Shown here piece after piece: positions 26,609-34,861 of a stretch of 64,000 bases of DNA. A program made the position numbers and the translations under genes. The notes below the pieces were generated by a model, which made no database searches, had not been told where the DNA came from, and worked only from the letters and a program-made list of their open reading frames with translations. Positions within the stretch are counted from its first letter, which is position 1. Each line of letters opens with the position of its first letter. This DNA is from Pseudomonadales bacterium (GTDB lineage: Bacteria; Pseudomonadota; Gammaproteobacteria; Pseudomonadales; Pseudohongiellaceae), in the NCBI GenBank assembly GCA_024234365.1, contig JACKOK010000006.1, positions 62,001 through 126,000 on the forward strand. Direction: 5' to 3'.

Positions 26609-29449
26609 CTATTTAGTGAGGGTCAAAGCCTGATCAAGGAACTTGCGCAATTGCTCAAGGTGCAGTGCCGGATAACCGGCTGCAGGAGACGCGGAAGCTT
26701 CTCGTCCGGCATAGTTCAACGGAACGCCCGGTTTGATTTCTTCGGCCACTCTGCGCATGTGATGCTGGCTTGAATACCAGGCACCCTGGTTCATGGGTTC
26801 TTCCTGACACCACATGACTTCGGTGAAGTTCGGGAACACGCTCATGGCTTCGCGCAGATCGTCCGACGGGAAGGGATAGAGCTGCTCCAGACGGATAATG
26901 GCAATATTCTCGATACCGCGTGCCCTGCGCTCCTGGCGCAGGTCGTAGTAGACCTTGCCGGAACAGAGGATGATCCGCTCTACCGCCTTGGCGTTGATCT
27001 CGTCTGTTTCGCCAATCACCACCTGGAAAGTGCCTTCGGCCAGTTCCTGCATGGTGGAGGTGCTCTCCTTGTGGCGCAACAGAGACTTGGGTGACATCAC
27101 GACCAGAGGTTTGCGCAGCGGGCACAGCACCTGCCGACGGAGCATATGGAAAACCTGCGCCGAGGTTGTCGGCAGACAGACCTGAATATTGTGTTCCGCG
27201 CACAGTTGCAGGAAGCGCTCCAGGCGCGCGGAGGAATGTTCCGGCCCCTGCCCTTCATAGCCGTGCGGCAGCAGCATGGTGAGGCCGCAGAGACGCTGCC
27301 ATTTGTTTTCACCGCTGGTAATGAACTGATCGATTACCACCTGGGCGGAGTTGGCAAAATCACCGAACTGCGCTTCCCAGATAATCAGTGCATTGGGGGT
27401 GGTGGTGGCATAGCCGTATTCAAATGCCAACACTGCCTCTTCAGACAGCAGTGAATCGTAGATGGAGAAGTTGCGCTCATCAGCGGCAAAGGCGCGCAGC
27501 GGAATATACTCGGCATCGTTTTCCTGGTCATGAAGAACGGCATGGCGATGCGAGAAGGTGCCGCGACCAACGTCCTGGCCGGTGATGCGAACCTTGTTTC
27601 CGCTGGTCAGAATGCTGGCATAGGCCAGTGTTTCGGCAAAACCCCAATCCACCGGTTTTTCCCCTTCTGCCATGGCGATGCGATCATCAATGATCTTCTG
27701 GACCTGTCGGTGCAGATTCAGTGTTGGCGGAATGGTCACAAGCTTGCGGGCAAGCGCTTGCAGCGTGTTCAGTTTGATGGTGGTGTTGTAATGCGGTGTC
27801 CATTCATGCCCGAGGTAGGGACTCCAGTCCACAAACAGCTCGACAGATGGCTCTTTCACCAGAGACTTGACCACATGTTCACCGGTATCCAGCGCCTTTC
27901 TGTAAGAGGTGTTCAGGAATTCCGCCTCTTCCTCGGTCACAATGGATTCGGCAATCAGCCTGTCTGCGTATAGAGTGCGTGTAGTCTTCTGTTGACGGAT
28001 CTGGTTGTACATCAACGGTTGTGTGCTGGATGGTTCATCCGTTTCGTTATGTCCGCGGCGACGGTAGCACACCAGGTCGATGACCACGTCTTTCTTGAAC
28101 TCGTAACGGAAATCCAGTGCCAGTTGCGTGACGAACAGAACCGCTTCAGGGTCATCACCATTGACATGAAAAATGGGGGCCTGAACCATTCTGGCAACAT
28201 CGGTACAGTATTCTGTCGAACGAGAATCCTCGCGTCGGCTGGTTGTGAAACCCACCTGATTATTGACAATGATATGGACTGTGCCGCCAGTGGCATAGGC
28301 GCGGGTCTGTGACATCTGGAAGGTTTCCATCACCACGCCCTGCCCTGCAAATGCCGCATCGCCGTGAATGATGATGGGCACAACCTTGTTACCCAGTTTG
28401 TCCAGACGACGATCCTGACGCGCGCGCACCGAGCCTTCCACCACCGGAGAGACAATCTCGAGGTGAGAAGGGTTAAACGCCATGGCAAGGTGTACTTCTC
28501 CGCCCGGGGTCATGATGTTTGACGAAAAACCCTGGTGGTATTTCACGTCACCGGAACTTTTGTAGGTGGCCCGCCCCTCGAATTCACTGAACAGATCGGA
28601 GGGGTTTTTCCCCAATGTATTGACGAGAAGATTGAGTCGGCCCCGGTGTGCCATGCCGATAACAATTTCCTTGGCGCCGTAACTGCCGGCACGCTGGATC
28701 AATTCGTCCACCAGCGGCACGAGACTCTCCCCGCCCTCAAGACCAAAGCGCTTGGTGCCCGGGTATTTGGAGTCCAGATGTTTTTCCAGACCTTCGGCAG
28801 CGCTGAGACGTTCAAGCAGATGGCGTTTTACTTCCGGCGGAAAATCCGGATTGCCGTGATTGCTCTCGATGCGTTTTTCGATCCACTGCTTTTCGGCCAG
28901 ATCGACAATGTGCATGAACTCATAGCCAATGGAGCCGCAATAGATTTTTTCCAGGAAATCGATGATTTCGCGCAGCGGTGCTTTGTCTTTCTTGATGAAA
29001 AGCGAACCGGTCTGGAACACCGTGGAGTGGTCTACGGGAGAGAGGCCATGAAAATCGAGCTGCAGATCCGGCACCTGTTCGCGACGCATGAGATGCAACG
29101 GGTCGAGATTGGCTTTCTGGTGACCACGGACGCGGTAGGAGCTGATCAGGTGCAGAACCTGTACCTGTTTGTTCGAGTGTTCGGAATTGACTACCGCATC
29201 GCTGGTCAGGAGCGGCTTGAAGCGGCTGGTTTTACCCAGTTTTTTGAAATATTGCTGAACCTCCAAATGCGAAATATCCGATTGCGCTGAATCGGATATT
29301 TGCGGGAGGTTCTGAAAGTATGTACGCCATTCCTGGGGGACCGAGTCCGGGTTCTGCAGGAATTGATCATACAGCTGTTCAACATACGAGGCGTTACCAC
29401 CAGAGAGGTGCCCCGTCTGCCACATTAACTCCATAATGCTGTCATGCAT
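26609..29449 (-). CDS. sucA: 2-oxoglutarate dehydrogenase E1
   Basis: 946-residue thiamine-diphosphate enzyme that decarboxylates 2-oxoglutarate and succinylates the E2 lipoyl group. The N-terminus contains LSGGNASYVEQLYDQFLQ, the E2-binding region. IGMAHRGRLNLLVNTLGK and the ThDP motif GDAAFAGQGVV...NNQVGFTT are clear. Length and layout match E. coli SucA (933 residues). It follows sdhB by 89 bases. Confidence 0.97.
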   Translation of the reverse strand: MHDSIMELMWQTGHLSGGNASYVEQLYDQFLQNPDSVPQEWRTYFQNLPQISDSAQSDISHLEVQQYFKKLGKTSRFKPLLTSDAVVNSEHSNKQVQVLHLISSYRVRGHQKANLDPLHLMRREQVPDLQLDFHGLSPVDHSTVFQTGSLFIKKDKAPLREIIDFLEKIYCGSIGYEFMHIVDLAEKQWIEKRIESNHGNPDFPPEVKRHLLERLSAAEGLEKHLDSKYPGTKRFGLEGGESLVPLVDELIQRAGSYGAKEIVIGMAHRGRLNLLVNTLGKNPSDLFSEFEGRATYKSSGDVKYHQGFSSNIMTPGGEVHLAMAFNPSHLEIVSPVVEGSVRARQDRRLDKLGNKVVPIIIHGDAAFAGQGVVMETFQMSQTRAYATGGTVHIIVNNQVGFTTSRREDSRSTEYCTDVARMVQAPIFHVNGDDPEAVLFVTQLALDFRYEFKKDVVIDLVCYRRRGHNETDEPSSTQPLMYNQIRQQKTTRTLYADRLIAESIVTEEEAEFLNTSYRKALDTGEHVVKSLVKEPSVELFVDWSPYLGHEWTPHYNTTIKLNTLQALARKLVTIPPTLNLHRQVQKIIDDRIAMAEGEKPVDWGFAETLAYASILTSGNKVRITGQDVGRGTFSHRHAVLHDQENDAEYIPLRAFAADERNFSIYDSLLSEEAVLAFEYGYATTTPNALIIWEAQFGDFANSAQVVIDQFITSGENKWQRLCGLTMLLPHGYEGQGPEHSSARLERFLQLCAEHNIQVCLPTTSAQVFHMLRRQVLCPLRKPLVVMSPKSLLRHKESTSTMQELAEGTFQVVIGETDEINAKAVERIILCSGKVYYDLRQERRARGIENIAIIRLEQLYPFPSDDLREAMSVFPNFTEVMWCQEEPMNQGAWYSSQHHMRRVAEEIKPGVPLNYAGREASASPAAGYPALHLEQLRKFLDQALTLTK

Positions 29450-29538
29450 TTGTTATATCCTGGATAGTTGAGGATTTACTCCCTTGCAGCAGGGAGGCCG
29501 GGCAAAACCGACCCGGCCCTCGTCTGAAAATGAATTGG

Positions 29539-30243
29539 TTAGCTGGCTCGCTGCAATAACATGGAACGGATATGTCCGATTGCCCGCGTGGGGTTCAGGC
29601 CCTTCGGGCATACCGCCACACAGTTCATAATGCCCCTGCAGCGGAATACAGAGAACGGATCCTCCAGATTGGCAAGGCGTTCCTCCGTTGCAGTATCCCG
29701 GCTGTCTGCCAGGAAGCGGTATGCCTGAAGAAGACCGGCCGGACCAATGAATTTGTCCGGGTTCCACCAGAAGGATGGGCAATTCGTGCTGCAGCAGGCG
29801 CAGAGAATGCATTCGTACAGACCGTCGAGCTTTTCGCGCTCCGCCGGGCTCTGCAGACGTTCGATTGCAGGTGCCGGAGAGTTGTTGATCAGATACGGCT
29901 GTATTTTCTCAAATTGTTTGTAGAACACGCTCATGTCGACCACGAGGTCGCGAATTACCGGCATGCCAGGCAAGGGGCGTAACACCAGTTTGCCGTTTTT
30001 TGCCGCCGCCGAAACCGGTGTGATGCAGGCCAGGCCGTTGGTTCCGTTCATGTTCATGCCATCGGAGCCGCAGACACCTTCTCTGCAGGAGCGTCGGTAG
30101 GCAATGGAAGGGTCCTGGCGCTTCAACAATTCCAGAACGTCCAGTACCATCAGGTCCTTGCCGCCCGGAAGCTCTATTTCGTAGTCCTGCATGCGTGGCT
30201 TTTCGTCCACTTCCGGGTTGTAGCGATATATGCTTACTAACAC
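29539..30243 (-). CDS. sdhB: Succinate dehydrogenase iron-sulfur subunit
   Basis: 234 residues with three Fe-S clusters: [2Fe-2S] in SCREGVCGSDGMNMNG, and [4Fe-4S] and [3Fe-4S] in CILCACCSTNCPSFWW and CRGIMNCVAVCPKGLNP. It starts at GTG 30243 with AGGAAAGG upstream and the N-terminus VSIYRYNPEVDE, like E. coli SdhB. The open frame extends further upstream into sdhA but that part is not family-like. It passes electrons from SdhA to the quinone site. Confidence 0.95.
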   Translation of the reverse strand: MLVSIYRYNPEVDEKPRMQDYEIELPGGKDLMVLDVLELLKRQDPSIAYRRSCREGVCGSDGMNMNGTNGLACITPVSAAAKNGKLVLRPLPGMPVIRDLVVDMSVFYKQFEKIQPYLINNSPAPAIERLQSPAEREKLDGLYECILCACCSTNCPSFWWNPDKFIGPAGLLQAYRFLADSRDTATEERLANLEDPFSVFRCRGIMNCVAVCPKGLNPTRAIGHIRSMLLQRAS

Positions 30244-30292
30244 GTTAACACCTTTCCTGAAATGTTCAGGTCGTTTAGCCCTTGAATAGGAA

Positions 30293-32065
30293 TTAATAGG
30301 TACGCACTTTCGGTTCAAATGCCGGTACGGTTTTGGGTGCGAAATTCACTGCCCGTTTGCTGACTTTCTTGTCACCTGGGAAATACAGTGAGTGGCACAG
30401 CCAGTTTTCGTCGTCTCGTTCCTGATAATCGTCGCGTGCGTGTGCCCCGCGGCTTTCCGTTCGGGTTTCTGCGGCAATGGCAGTGGCCTCCGCAACCTCA
30501 AACAGGTTTTCCAGTTCCAGTGCTTCGATGCGGGCGGTATTGAAGGCATTGCTCTTGTCCGCAAGATTGACATTGGCCACGCGTTCGCGCAGCGCCGCCA
30601 GCTTCTTGATGCCTTCCTGCATGTAATCACCGCGTCGGAATACCCCGAAGTGGTTCTGCATGATGCCCTGCAGTTCGCTGCGCAGATCCGCCACATTCTC
30701 GCCGGAGGTGGTGGCGTTGAGGCGGTTCAGGCGGGCCAGCGCCTGATCGATGTCGGTGTCGGATGCCTTGCGGCGCTCGATCCCCTGGTGCAGCATGCTT
30801 TCGATGTGTTTGCCGGCTGAGCGCCCGAAGACCACCAGGTCCAGCAGGGAGTTGCCGCCCAGACGGTTGGCGCCGTGAACAGAGACGTTTGCCACCTCAC
30901 CAACAGCGAACAGACCTTCAATGATCTGATCATTGCCATTGGCATCCTGTGTCAGTGCCTGACCATGAATATTGGTCGGGATGCCGCCCATCATGTAATG
31001 ACAGGTCGGTACCACGGGGATGGGCTCTTTGACCGGGTCAACATGTGCGAAGGTGCGGGACAGTTCCAGAATGCCCGGCAGCTTGGCGTTCAGCACCTTC
31101 TCGCCCAGGTGGTCGAGTTTCAGCAGAACGTGGTCAGCGTTCGGGCCGACACCTCGGCCTTCGAGAATTTCCATGACCATGGAGCGGGCCACCACATCGC
31201 GGCCTGCCAGGTCTTTGGCATTGGGGGCATAGCGTTCCATGAAGCGCTCGCCGTCCTTGTTGATCAGGTATCCTCCCTCGCCACGACAACCTTCGGTCAC
31301 GAGAACGCCGGCACCGTAGATGCCTGTCGGGTGGAATTGCCACATCTCGATATCCTGCACCGGGTAACCCGCACGCAGCGCCATGCCCACACCATCGCCG
31401 GTGCAGATTAGGGCGTTGGTGGTGGAGGCAAAGATGCGCCCTGCCCCGCCGGTAGCGAAGACAGTGGCTTTGGATTGGATGTAGACGGTTTCGCCCGTTT
31501 CAATGCAGATGGCGATGACGCCGACCACGGCGCCGTCCTGATTGCGCACCAGATCGGTGGCATACCATTCATTGAAGAAGACGGTTTTGTTCTTGAGGTT
31601 GCCCTGATACAGGGCGTGCAACAGTGCATGACCGGTACGGTCTGCCGCTGCGCAGGTACGGGCAGCCTGCCCGCCCTTGCCGAAATCTTTGGACTGACCG
31701 CCGAAGGGGCGCTGGTAAATGCGGCCATTCTCGGTGCGGGAGAACGGCAGACCCATGTGTTCCAGCTCGAACACAGTCTGGGGGCCTTCGCTGCACATGT
31801 ACTCGATCGCGTCCTGGTCACCGATATAGTCGGAGCCCTTGACGGTGTCGTACATATGCCAGCGCCAGTCATCGTTCGGGTCAGCGCTGGCGATGGCACA
31901 GGTGATGCCGCCCTGGGCGGACACCGTATGAGAGCGGGTGGGGAAAACCTTGCTGATGACTGCTGTCTTGTAGCCTGATTGGGCCAGTTGCAGGGCTGCG
32001 CGCATGCCTGCACCACCGCCACCAACAATTACTGCGTCAAACGAGAGAGTCCGAATACCAGACAT
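30293..32065 (-). CDS. sdhA: Succinate dehydrogenase flavoprotein subunit
   Basis: 590 residues; oxidises succinate to fumarate. The FAD motif GGGGAGM is near residues 15-21, the FAD-linking histidine is in RSHTVSAQGG, active-site segments include QFHPTGIYGAGVLVTEGCRGEGG, and HGANRLGGNSLLDLVVFGR lies toward the end of the FAD domain. It abuts sdhD directly and precedes sdhB. Confidence 0.97.
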   Translation of the reverse strand: MSGIRTLSFDAVIVGGGGAGMRAALQLAQSGYKTAVISKVFPTRSHTVSAQGGITCAIASADPNDDWRWHMYDTVKGSDYIGDQDAIEYMCSEGPQTVFELEHMGLPFSRTENGRIYQRPFGGQSKDFGKGGQAARTCAAADRTGHALLHALYQGNLKNKTVFFNEWYATDLVRNQDGAVVGVIAICIETGETVYIQSKATVFATGGAGRIFASTTNALICTGDGVGMALRAGYPVQDIEMWQFHPTGIYGAGVLVTEGCRGEGGYLINKDGERFMERYAPNAKDLAGRDVVARSMVMEILEGRGVGPNADHVLLKLDHLGEKVLNAKLPGILELSRTFAHVDPVKEPIPVVPTCHYMMGGIPTNIHGQALTQDANGNDQIIEGLFAVGEVANVSVHGANRLGGNSLLDLVVFGRSAGKHIESMLHQGIERRKASDTDIDQALARLNRLNATTSGENVADLRSELQGIMQNHFGVFRRGDYMQEGIKKLAALRERVANVNLADKSNAFNTARIEALELENLFEVAEATAIAAETRTESRGAHARDDYQERDDENWLCHSLYFPGDKKVSKRAVNFAPKTVPAFEPKVRTY

Positions 32066-32434
32066 TTACACACCCCACAGAATCTGAATACCCCAAACGA
32101 GGTAGATGAACATCAGCGCAACGCTGCCCGCTTGAAACAACAGGCGCAGCACAGTGGCTTTCGAACCCATCAGATAAGTGGTCAGGTAGTCGGTGGAAAT
32201 AGTCCACAGGCCCACCCAGGCATGGGCGCACAGGGAGATCAGTGCCAACAGGCTGACAATGCGCACCCAGGTGGTGGAAAACAGGGCGTGCCACTGCGTG
32301 TAGCTTAAGTCCGGATGCTGTACCAGATAGGCCAGCATGCCAACAAAATACACGCCCAGGATAACTGCGCTTACACGCTGTACGGCCCAATCGTAGAGAC
32401 CGCTGCGTCCGAAACTGGTGACATTGGTTACCAC
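32066..32434 (-). CDS. sdhD: Succinate dehydrogenase membrane anchor subunit
   Basis: 122 residues with three membrane helices (about 16-38, 52-76, 92-114) and the haem/quinone-site segment ALISLCAHAWVGLWTISTDYL. It starts at GTG 32434, overlapping the sdhC stop by 7 bases, which gives the normal N-terminus TNVTSFGRSGLYDW; GTG 32440 is an alternative. With SdhC it anchors SdhAB and binds quinone. Confidence 0.92.
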   Translation of the reverse strand: MVTNVTSFGRSGLYDWAVQRVSAVILGVYFVGMLAYLVQHPDLSYTQWHALFSTTWVRIVSLLALISLCAHAWVGLWTISTDYLTTYLMGSKATVLRLLFQAGSVALMFIYLVWGIQILWGV

Positions 32435-32802
32435 AGCCACACCCCCGCTAATACAATAGTGATGACAGAGAGGACGATAACAAGGCTGGCGCCGGTTTTT
32501 GCCCCTTCCAGGGTTTCGCCAATCCCGAGGTCCATCAACAGATGCTTGATGCCTGCAATCAGGTGATACAGCAGGCCGGCAACAATCGCCCAGACCACCA
32601 GCTTCACAATCGGGTTGCCCAGCCACATGCCGACATTACTGAAGCCCTGCTCGGAAGACAGGGATTCGGCAAACAGCCACAGGAGGACGGCAACGCCTGC
32701 AAAGATGAAAACGCCGGAAATCCGGTGGAGGATTGAGGCGATGGCAGGAAGCGGGAACCGGATGGTCGATAAATCAAGATTCTTAGGTCTATTGTCTTTC
32801 AC
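32428..32802 (-). CDS. sdhC: Succinate dehydrogenase cytochrome b556 subunit
   Basis: 124 residues with three membrane helices. The signature RPKNLDLSTIRFPLPAIAS then ILHRISGV (quinone site) is near the N-terminus, and the haem-ligand His is in HLIAGIKHLLMDLG. GTG 32802 is the start that matches the E. coli N-terminus; no strong ribosome site precedes it. It is the first gene of sdhCDAB-sucABlpdCD and is driven by a promoter near 32.92 kb. Confidence 0.93.
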   Translation of the reverse strand: MKDNRPKNLDLSTIRFPLPAIASILHRISGVFIFAGVAVLLWLFAESLSSEQGFSNVGMWLGNPIVKLVVWAIVAGLLYHLIAGIKHLLMDLGIGETLEGAKTGASLVIVLSVITIVLAGVWLW

Positions 32803-32916
32803 AGAATTTAAGGTTTCTTGAGGCCCGGGAGGGCGCAGTTGATGGAGTGATCCCCTTTGAAAAAGGCCGATCTGTTTGATTATGCGACCATTTACGGCAC
32901 ACATAACAGGGCTGCG

Positions 32917-32945
32917 AGTATAGTCCCATGGCATGGCGAATACAA
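32917..32945 (-). promoter_or_regulatory. Predicted sigma-70 promoter of sdhCDAB
   Basis: Minus strand: TTGTAT (32945-32940), 17-base spacer, TATACT (32922-32917). Both boxes are close to consensus with ideal spacing, about 115 bases upstream of the sdhC start. Confidence 0.6.
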
Positions 32946-33090
32946 TAAAACGACCCGGAAAAACGCGAATGGTGACAACAACTTGTCATCGAGTGGAAAA
33001 ACATTCTCTGAATGCCGCACAAAGAGGCAAATTTCCTCGGATTGGGCCGTGACGCGAACGTGCTGAAGCGGCTATATTGCGAGCTGCGGC

Positions 33091-33119
33091 TTGTAGTGCA
33101 GATAAATAAAACATATCTT
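33091..33119 (+). promoter_or_regulatory. Possible promoter of gltA
   Basis: TTGTAG (33091-33096), 17-base AT-rich spacer, TATCTT (33114-33119), about 45 bases before the gltA ATG. Boxes are moderate; spacing is ideal. Confidence 0.4.
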
Positions 33120-33163
33120 AGCAGGCCAGTTTTTCAGAGCACCGATTTACACAGGAGTTTTGC

Positions 33164-34444
33164 ATGAGCAATAAAGTAGCCAGGCTGACCTTGGATGGCA
33201 GCACCGAGTCAATCGATTTACCGGTATACAGCGGGACCATAGGACCGGATGTCGTTGACGTGGGAGGGCTGACAGCCAAAGGGCTGTTTACCTATGACCC
33301 CGGTTTCATGTCTACGGCTTCATGCAAATCCGATATCACCTATATTGATGGCGACAAAGGGGTACTGCTGCACCGCGGTTATCCTATCGAGCAACTTGCC
33401 GAGCAGTCCGATTTCCTGGAAACCTGTTTCCTGTTGCTTAATGGCGAGCTTCCGACAGCCGACGAAAAGACTGCTTTCGAGAACAGCATCCGTTATCACA
33501 CCATGGTGCACGAGCAACTGAGTCAGTTCTTCAAGGGCTTCCCCCGCGATGCCCACCCGATGGCAATCATGGTTGGGGTGGTGGGTGCCCTCTCCGCCTT
33601 CTATCACGACTCCCTGGACATCACTAACGAGAAGGATCGCGAACTCGCGGCACATCGGCTGATTGCCAAGCTCCCGACGATTGCGGCCATGTGCTACAAG
33701 CACTCCATTGGTCAGCCTTTCATGTACCCCCAGAATAATTTCAGCTTTGCAGAGAACTTCCTGCACATGATGTTCAACACGCCATGCGAAGATGCGAAGG
33801 TTAACCCGATTCTGGCCAAGGCAATGGACACCATCTTCCTGCTGCACGCCGATCACGAACAGAATGCCTCGACTTCCACCGTACGCCTGGCCGGGTCCAC
33901 CGGGGCCAACCCCTTCGCCTGTATCGCTTCCGGTATTGCAGCGCTGTGGGGGCCGGCACATGGTGGTGCCAATGAAGCCGTGCTGAACATGCTGGACGAG
34001 ATCCAGGACGAGTCCCGCATCGAAGAGTTCATCAAGCGCGCCAAGGACAAGAACGACCCCTTCCGTCTCATGGGCTTCGGACATCGCGTGTACAAGAATT
34101 TCGACCCGCGTGCGAAGGTGATGCGCAAGATCTGCGACGAAGTGCTTGAAGACCTGGGCGTGGAGAATGATCCCCTGTTCCGCATTGCGCGTCGTCTGGA
34201 AAAGATTGCGCTGGAAGATGAATACTTCATTGAGCGCAAGCTGTACCCGAACGTGGATTTCTACTCCGGCATCATTCTGAAGGCCATCGGTATTCCAACG
34301 TCCATGTTTACCGTTATCTTCGCCATCGGCAGAACCCCTGGCTGGATCTCCCACTGGAAAGAAATGATCAGCAACCCCTACAAGATCGGTCGTCCCCGTC
34401 AGCTGTACACGGGTCATACCCAGCGCGACTACCCCGCCAAGTAA
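33164..34444 (+). CDS. gltA: Citrate synthase (type II)
   Basis: 426 residues, the length of hexameric NADH-sensitive citrate synthases of Gram-negatives. The catalytic regions are GPAHGGANEAVLNML and GFGHRVYKNFDPRAK. The N-terminal domain has the type II features GLFTYDPGF and LLHRGYPIEQLA. ATG 33164 follows ACAGGAG at 6 bases. It is divergent from the sdh-suc operon and ends near a perfect palindrome. Confidence 0.97.
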   Translation: MSNKVARLTLDGSTESIDLPVYSGTIGPDVVDVGGLTAKGLFTYDPGFMSTASCKSDITYIDGDKGVLLHRGYPIEQLAEQSDFLETCFLLLNGELPTADEKTAFENSIRYHTMVHEQLSQFFKGFPRDAHPMAIMVGVVGALSAFYHDSLDITNEKDRELAAHRLIAKLPTIAAMCYKHSIGQPFMYPQNNFSFAENFLHMMFNTPCEDAKVNPILAKAMDTIFLLHADHEQNASTSTVRLAGSTGANPFACIASGIAALWGPAHGGANEAVLNMLDEIQDESRIEEFIKRAKDKNDPFRLMGFGHRVYKNFDPRAKVMRKICDEVLEDLGVENDPLFRIARRLEKIALEDEYFIERKLYPNVDFYSGIILKAIGIPTSMFTVIFAIGRTPGWISHWKEMISNPYKIGRPRQLYTGHTQRDYPAK

Positions 34445-34450
34445 GCAGGC

Positions 34451-34490
34451 CATGCGCCGGCCGATGGATCCATCGGCCGGTATCGGCATG
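34451..34490 (+). terminator. Perfect palindrome after gltA, probable 3'-end hairpin
   Basis: CCGGCCGATG (34457-34466), a GATC loop, then CATCGGCCGG (34471-34480) form a perfect 10-bp stem; an outer CATGC/GCATG pair (34451-34455 and 34486-34490) may extend it. No T-run follows, so it may act as a rho-assisted terminator or as an mRNA end stabiliser. Confidence 0.55.
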
Positions 34491-34599
34491 GTGGCATCAC
34501 GCACGCATCACAAGATAAGGTTTACAGAAACAGGCTGACGCCACGCGTTGCATGGCATGCTTTCGTATGCGTTATTGAAAGCGTTTGGCTGAGCGCAAA

Positions 34600-34627
34600 T
34601 AAAAAAGGCCACCCGGAGGTGGCCTTC
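34600..34627 (-). terminator. Terminator of tRNA-Ala
   Basis: Minus strand: AAGGCCACC pairs with GGTGGCCTT around a 4-base loop and is followed by TTTTATTTG. It lies six bases beyond the CCA end of tRNA-Ala. Confidence 0.87.
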
Positions 34628-34632
34628 AATAT

Positions 34633-34708
34633 TGGTGGAGCCTAGCGGGATCGAACCGCTGACCTCAACACTGCCAGTGTTGCGCTCTCCCAGCTGAGCT
34701 AAGGCCCC
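34633..34708 (-). tRNA. tRNA-Ala (GGC)
   Basis: 76-nt tRNA with encoded CCA. Acceptor GGGGCCT/AGGCTCC, D-arm GCTC...GAGC, anticodon arm CAACA-CTGGCAG-TGTTG with anticodon GGC, and T-arm AGCGG-TTCGATC-CCGCT. It lies downstream of gltX on the same strand but has its own promoter-like sequence and a terminator. Confidence 0.97.
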
Positions 34709-34742
34709 AGAAATTCAACATGCCCGGCATCGGAAGGGACTC

Positions 34743-34833
34743 GAATGCGCGGAAACTTTTACCGGTTTTCAGAGAGTTTTCCTGTCAACCGCCAAGGCCT
34801 GGAAGGCACTGGTCCGTAAAAGTCCGCGCATTC
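34743..34833. repeat. Long imperfect inverted repeat in the tRNA-Ala leader
   Basis: The arm at 34743-34765 and the arm at 34814-34833 are reverse complements over 20 matching bases (shared core GAATGCGCGGA and CTTTTAC) with small gaps, 48 bases apart. The right arm overlaps the -10 box and start of the tRNA-Ala promoter. The leader RNA could fold into a long stem. Confidence 0.75.
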
Positions 34834-34858
34834 TAAGCACCGAACCGGATGCTGTCAA
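34830..34858 (-). promoter_or_regulatory. Strong sigma-70 promoter for tRNA-Ala
   Basis: Minus strand: perfect -35 TTGACA (34858-34853), 17-base spacer, TAGAAT (34835-34830), then a GC-rich discriminator GCGCGG typical of stringently controlled stable RNA promoters. It begins only a few bases after the gltX stop. Confidence 0.8.
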
Positions 34859-34861
34859 TCA

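Larger units (their letters stand above)
32803..33163. other. Divergent regulatory region between sdhC and gltA
   Basis: This 361-base spacer holds no gene. It carries a likely sdhC promoter (32917-32945, minus) and a weaker gltA promoter (33091-33119, plus). Between them at 32973-32988 is a perfect palindrome TGACAA, four bases, TTGTCA, 28 bases upstream of the sdhC -35 box, which could be an operator for a TCA-cycle regulator. I could not match it to a named site such as ArcA or Fnr. Confidence 0.65.

Noticed and set aside
33320..34504. 394-codon minus-strand frame opposite gltA
   Set aside because: It is antisense to citrate synthase with no ribosome site or family resemblance.
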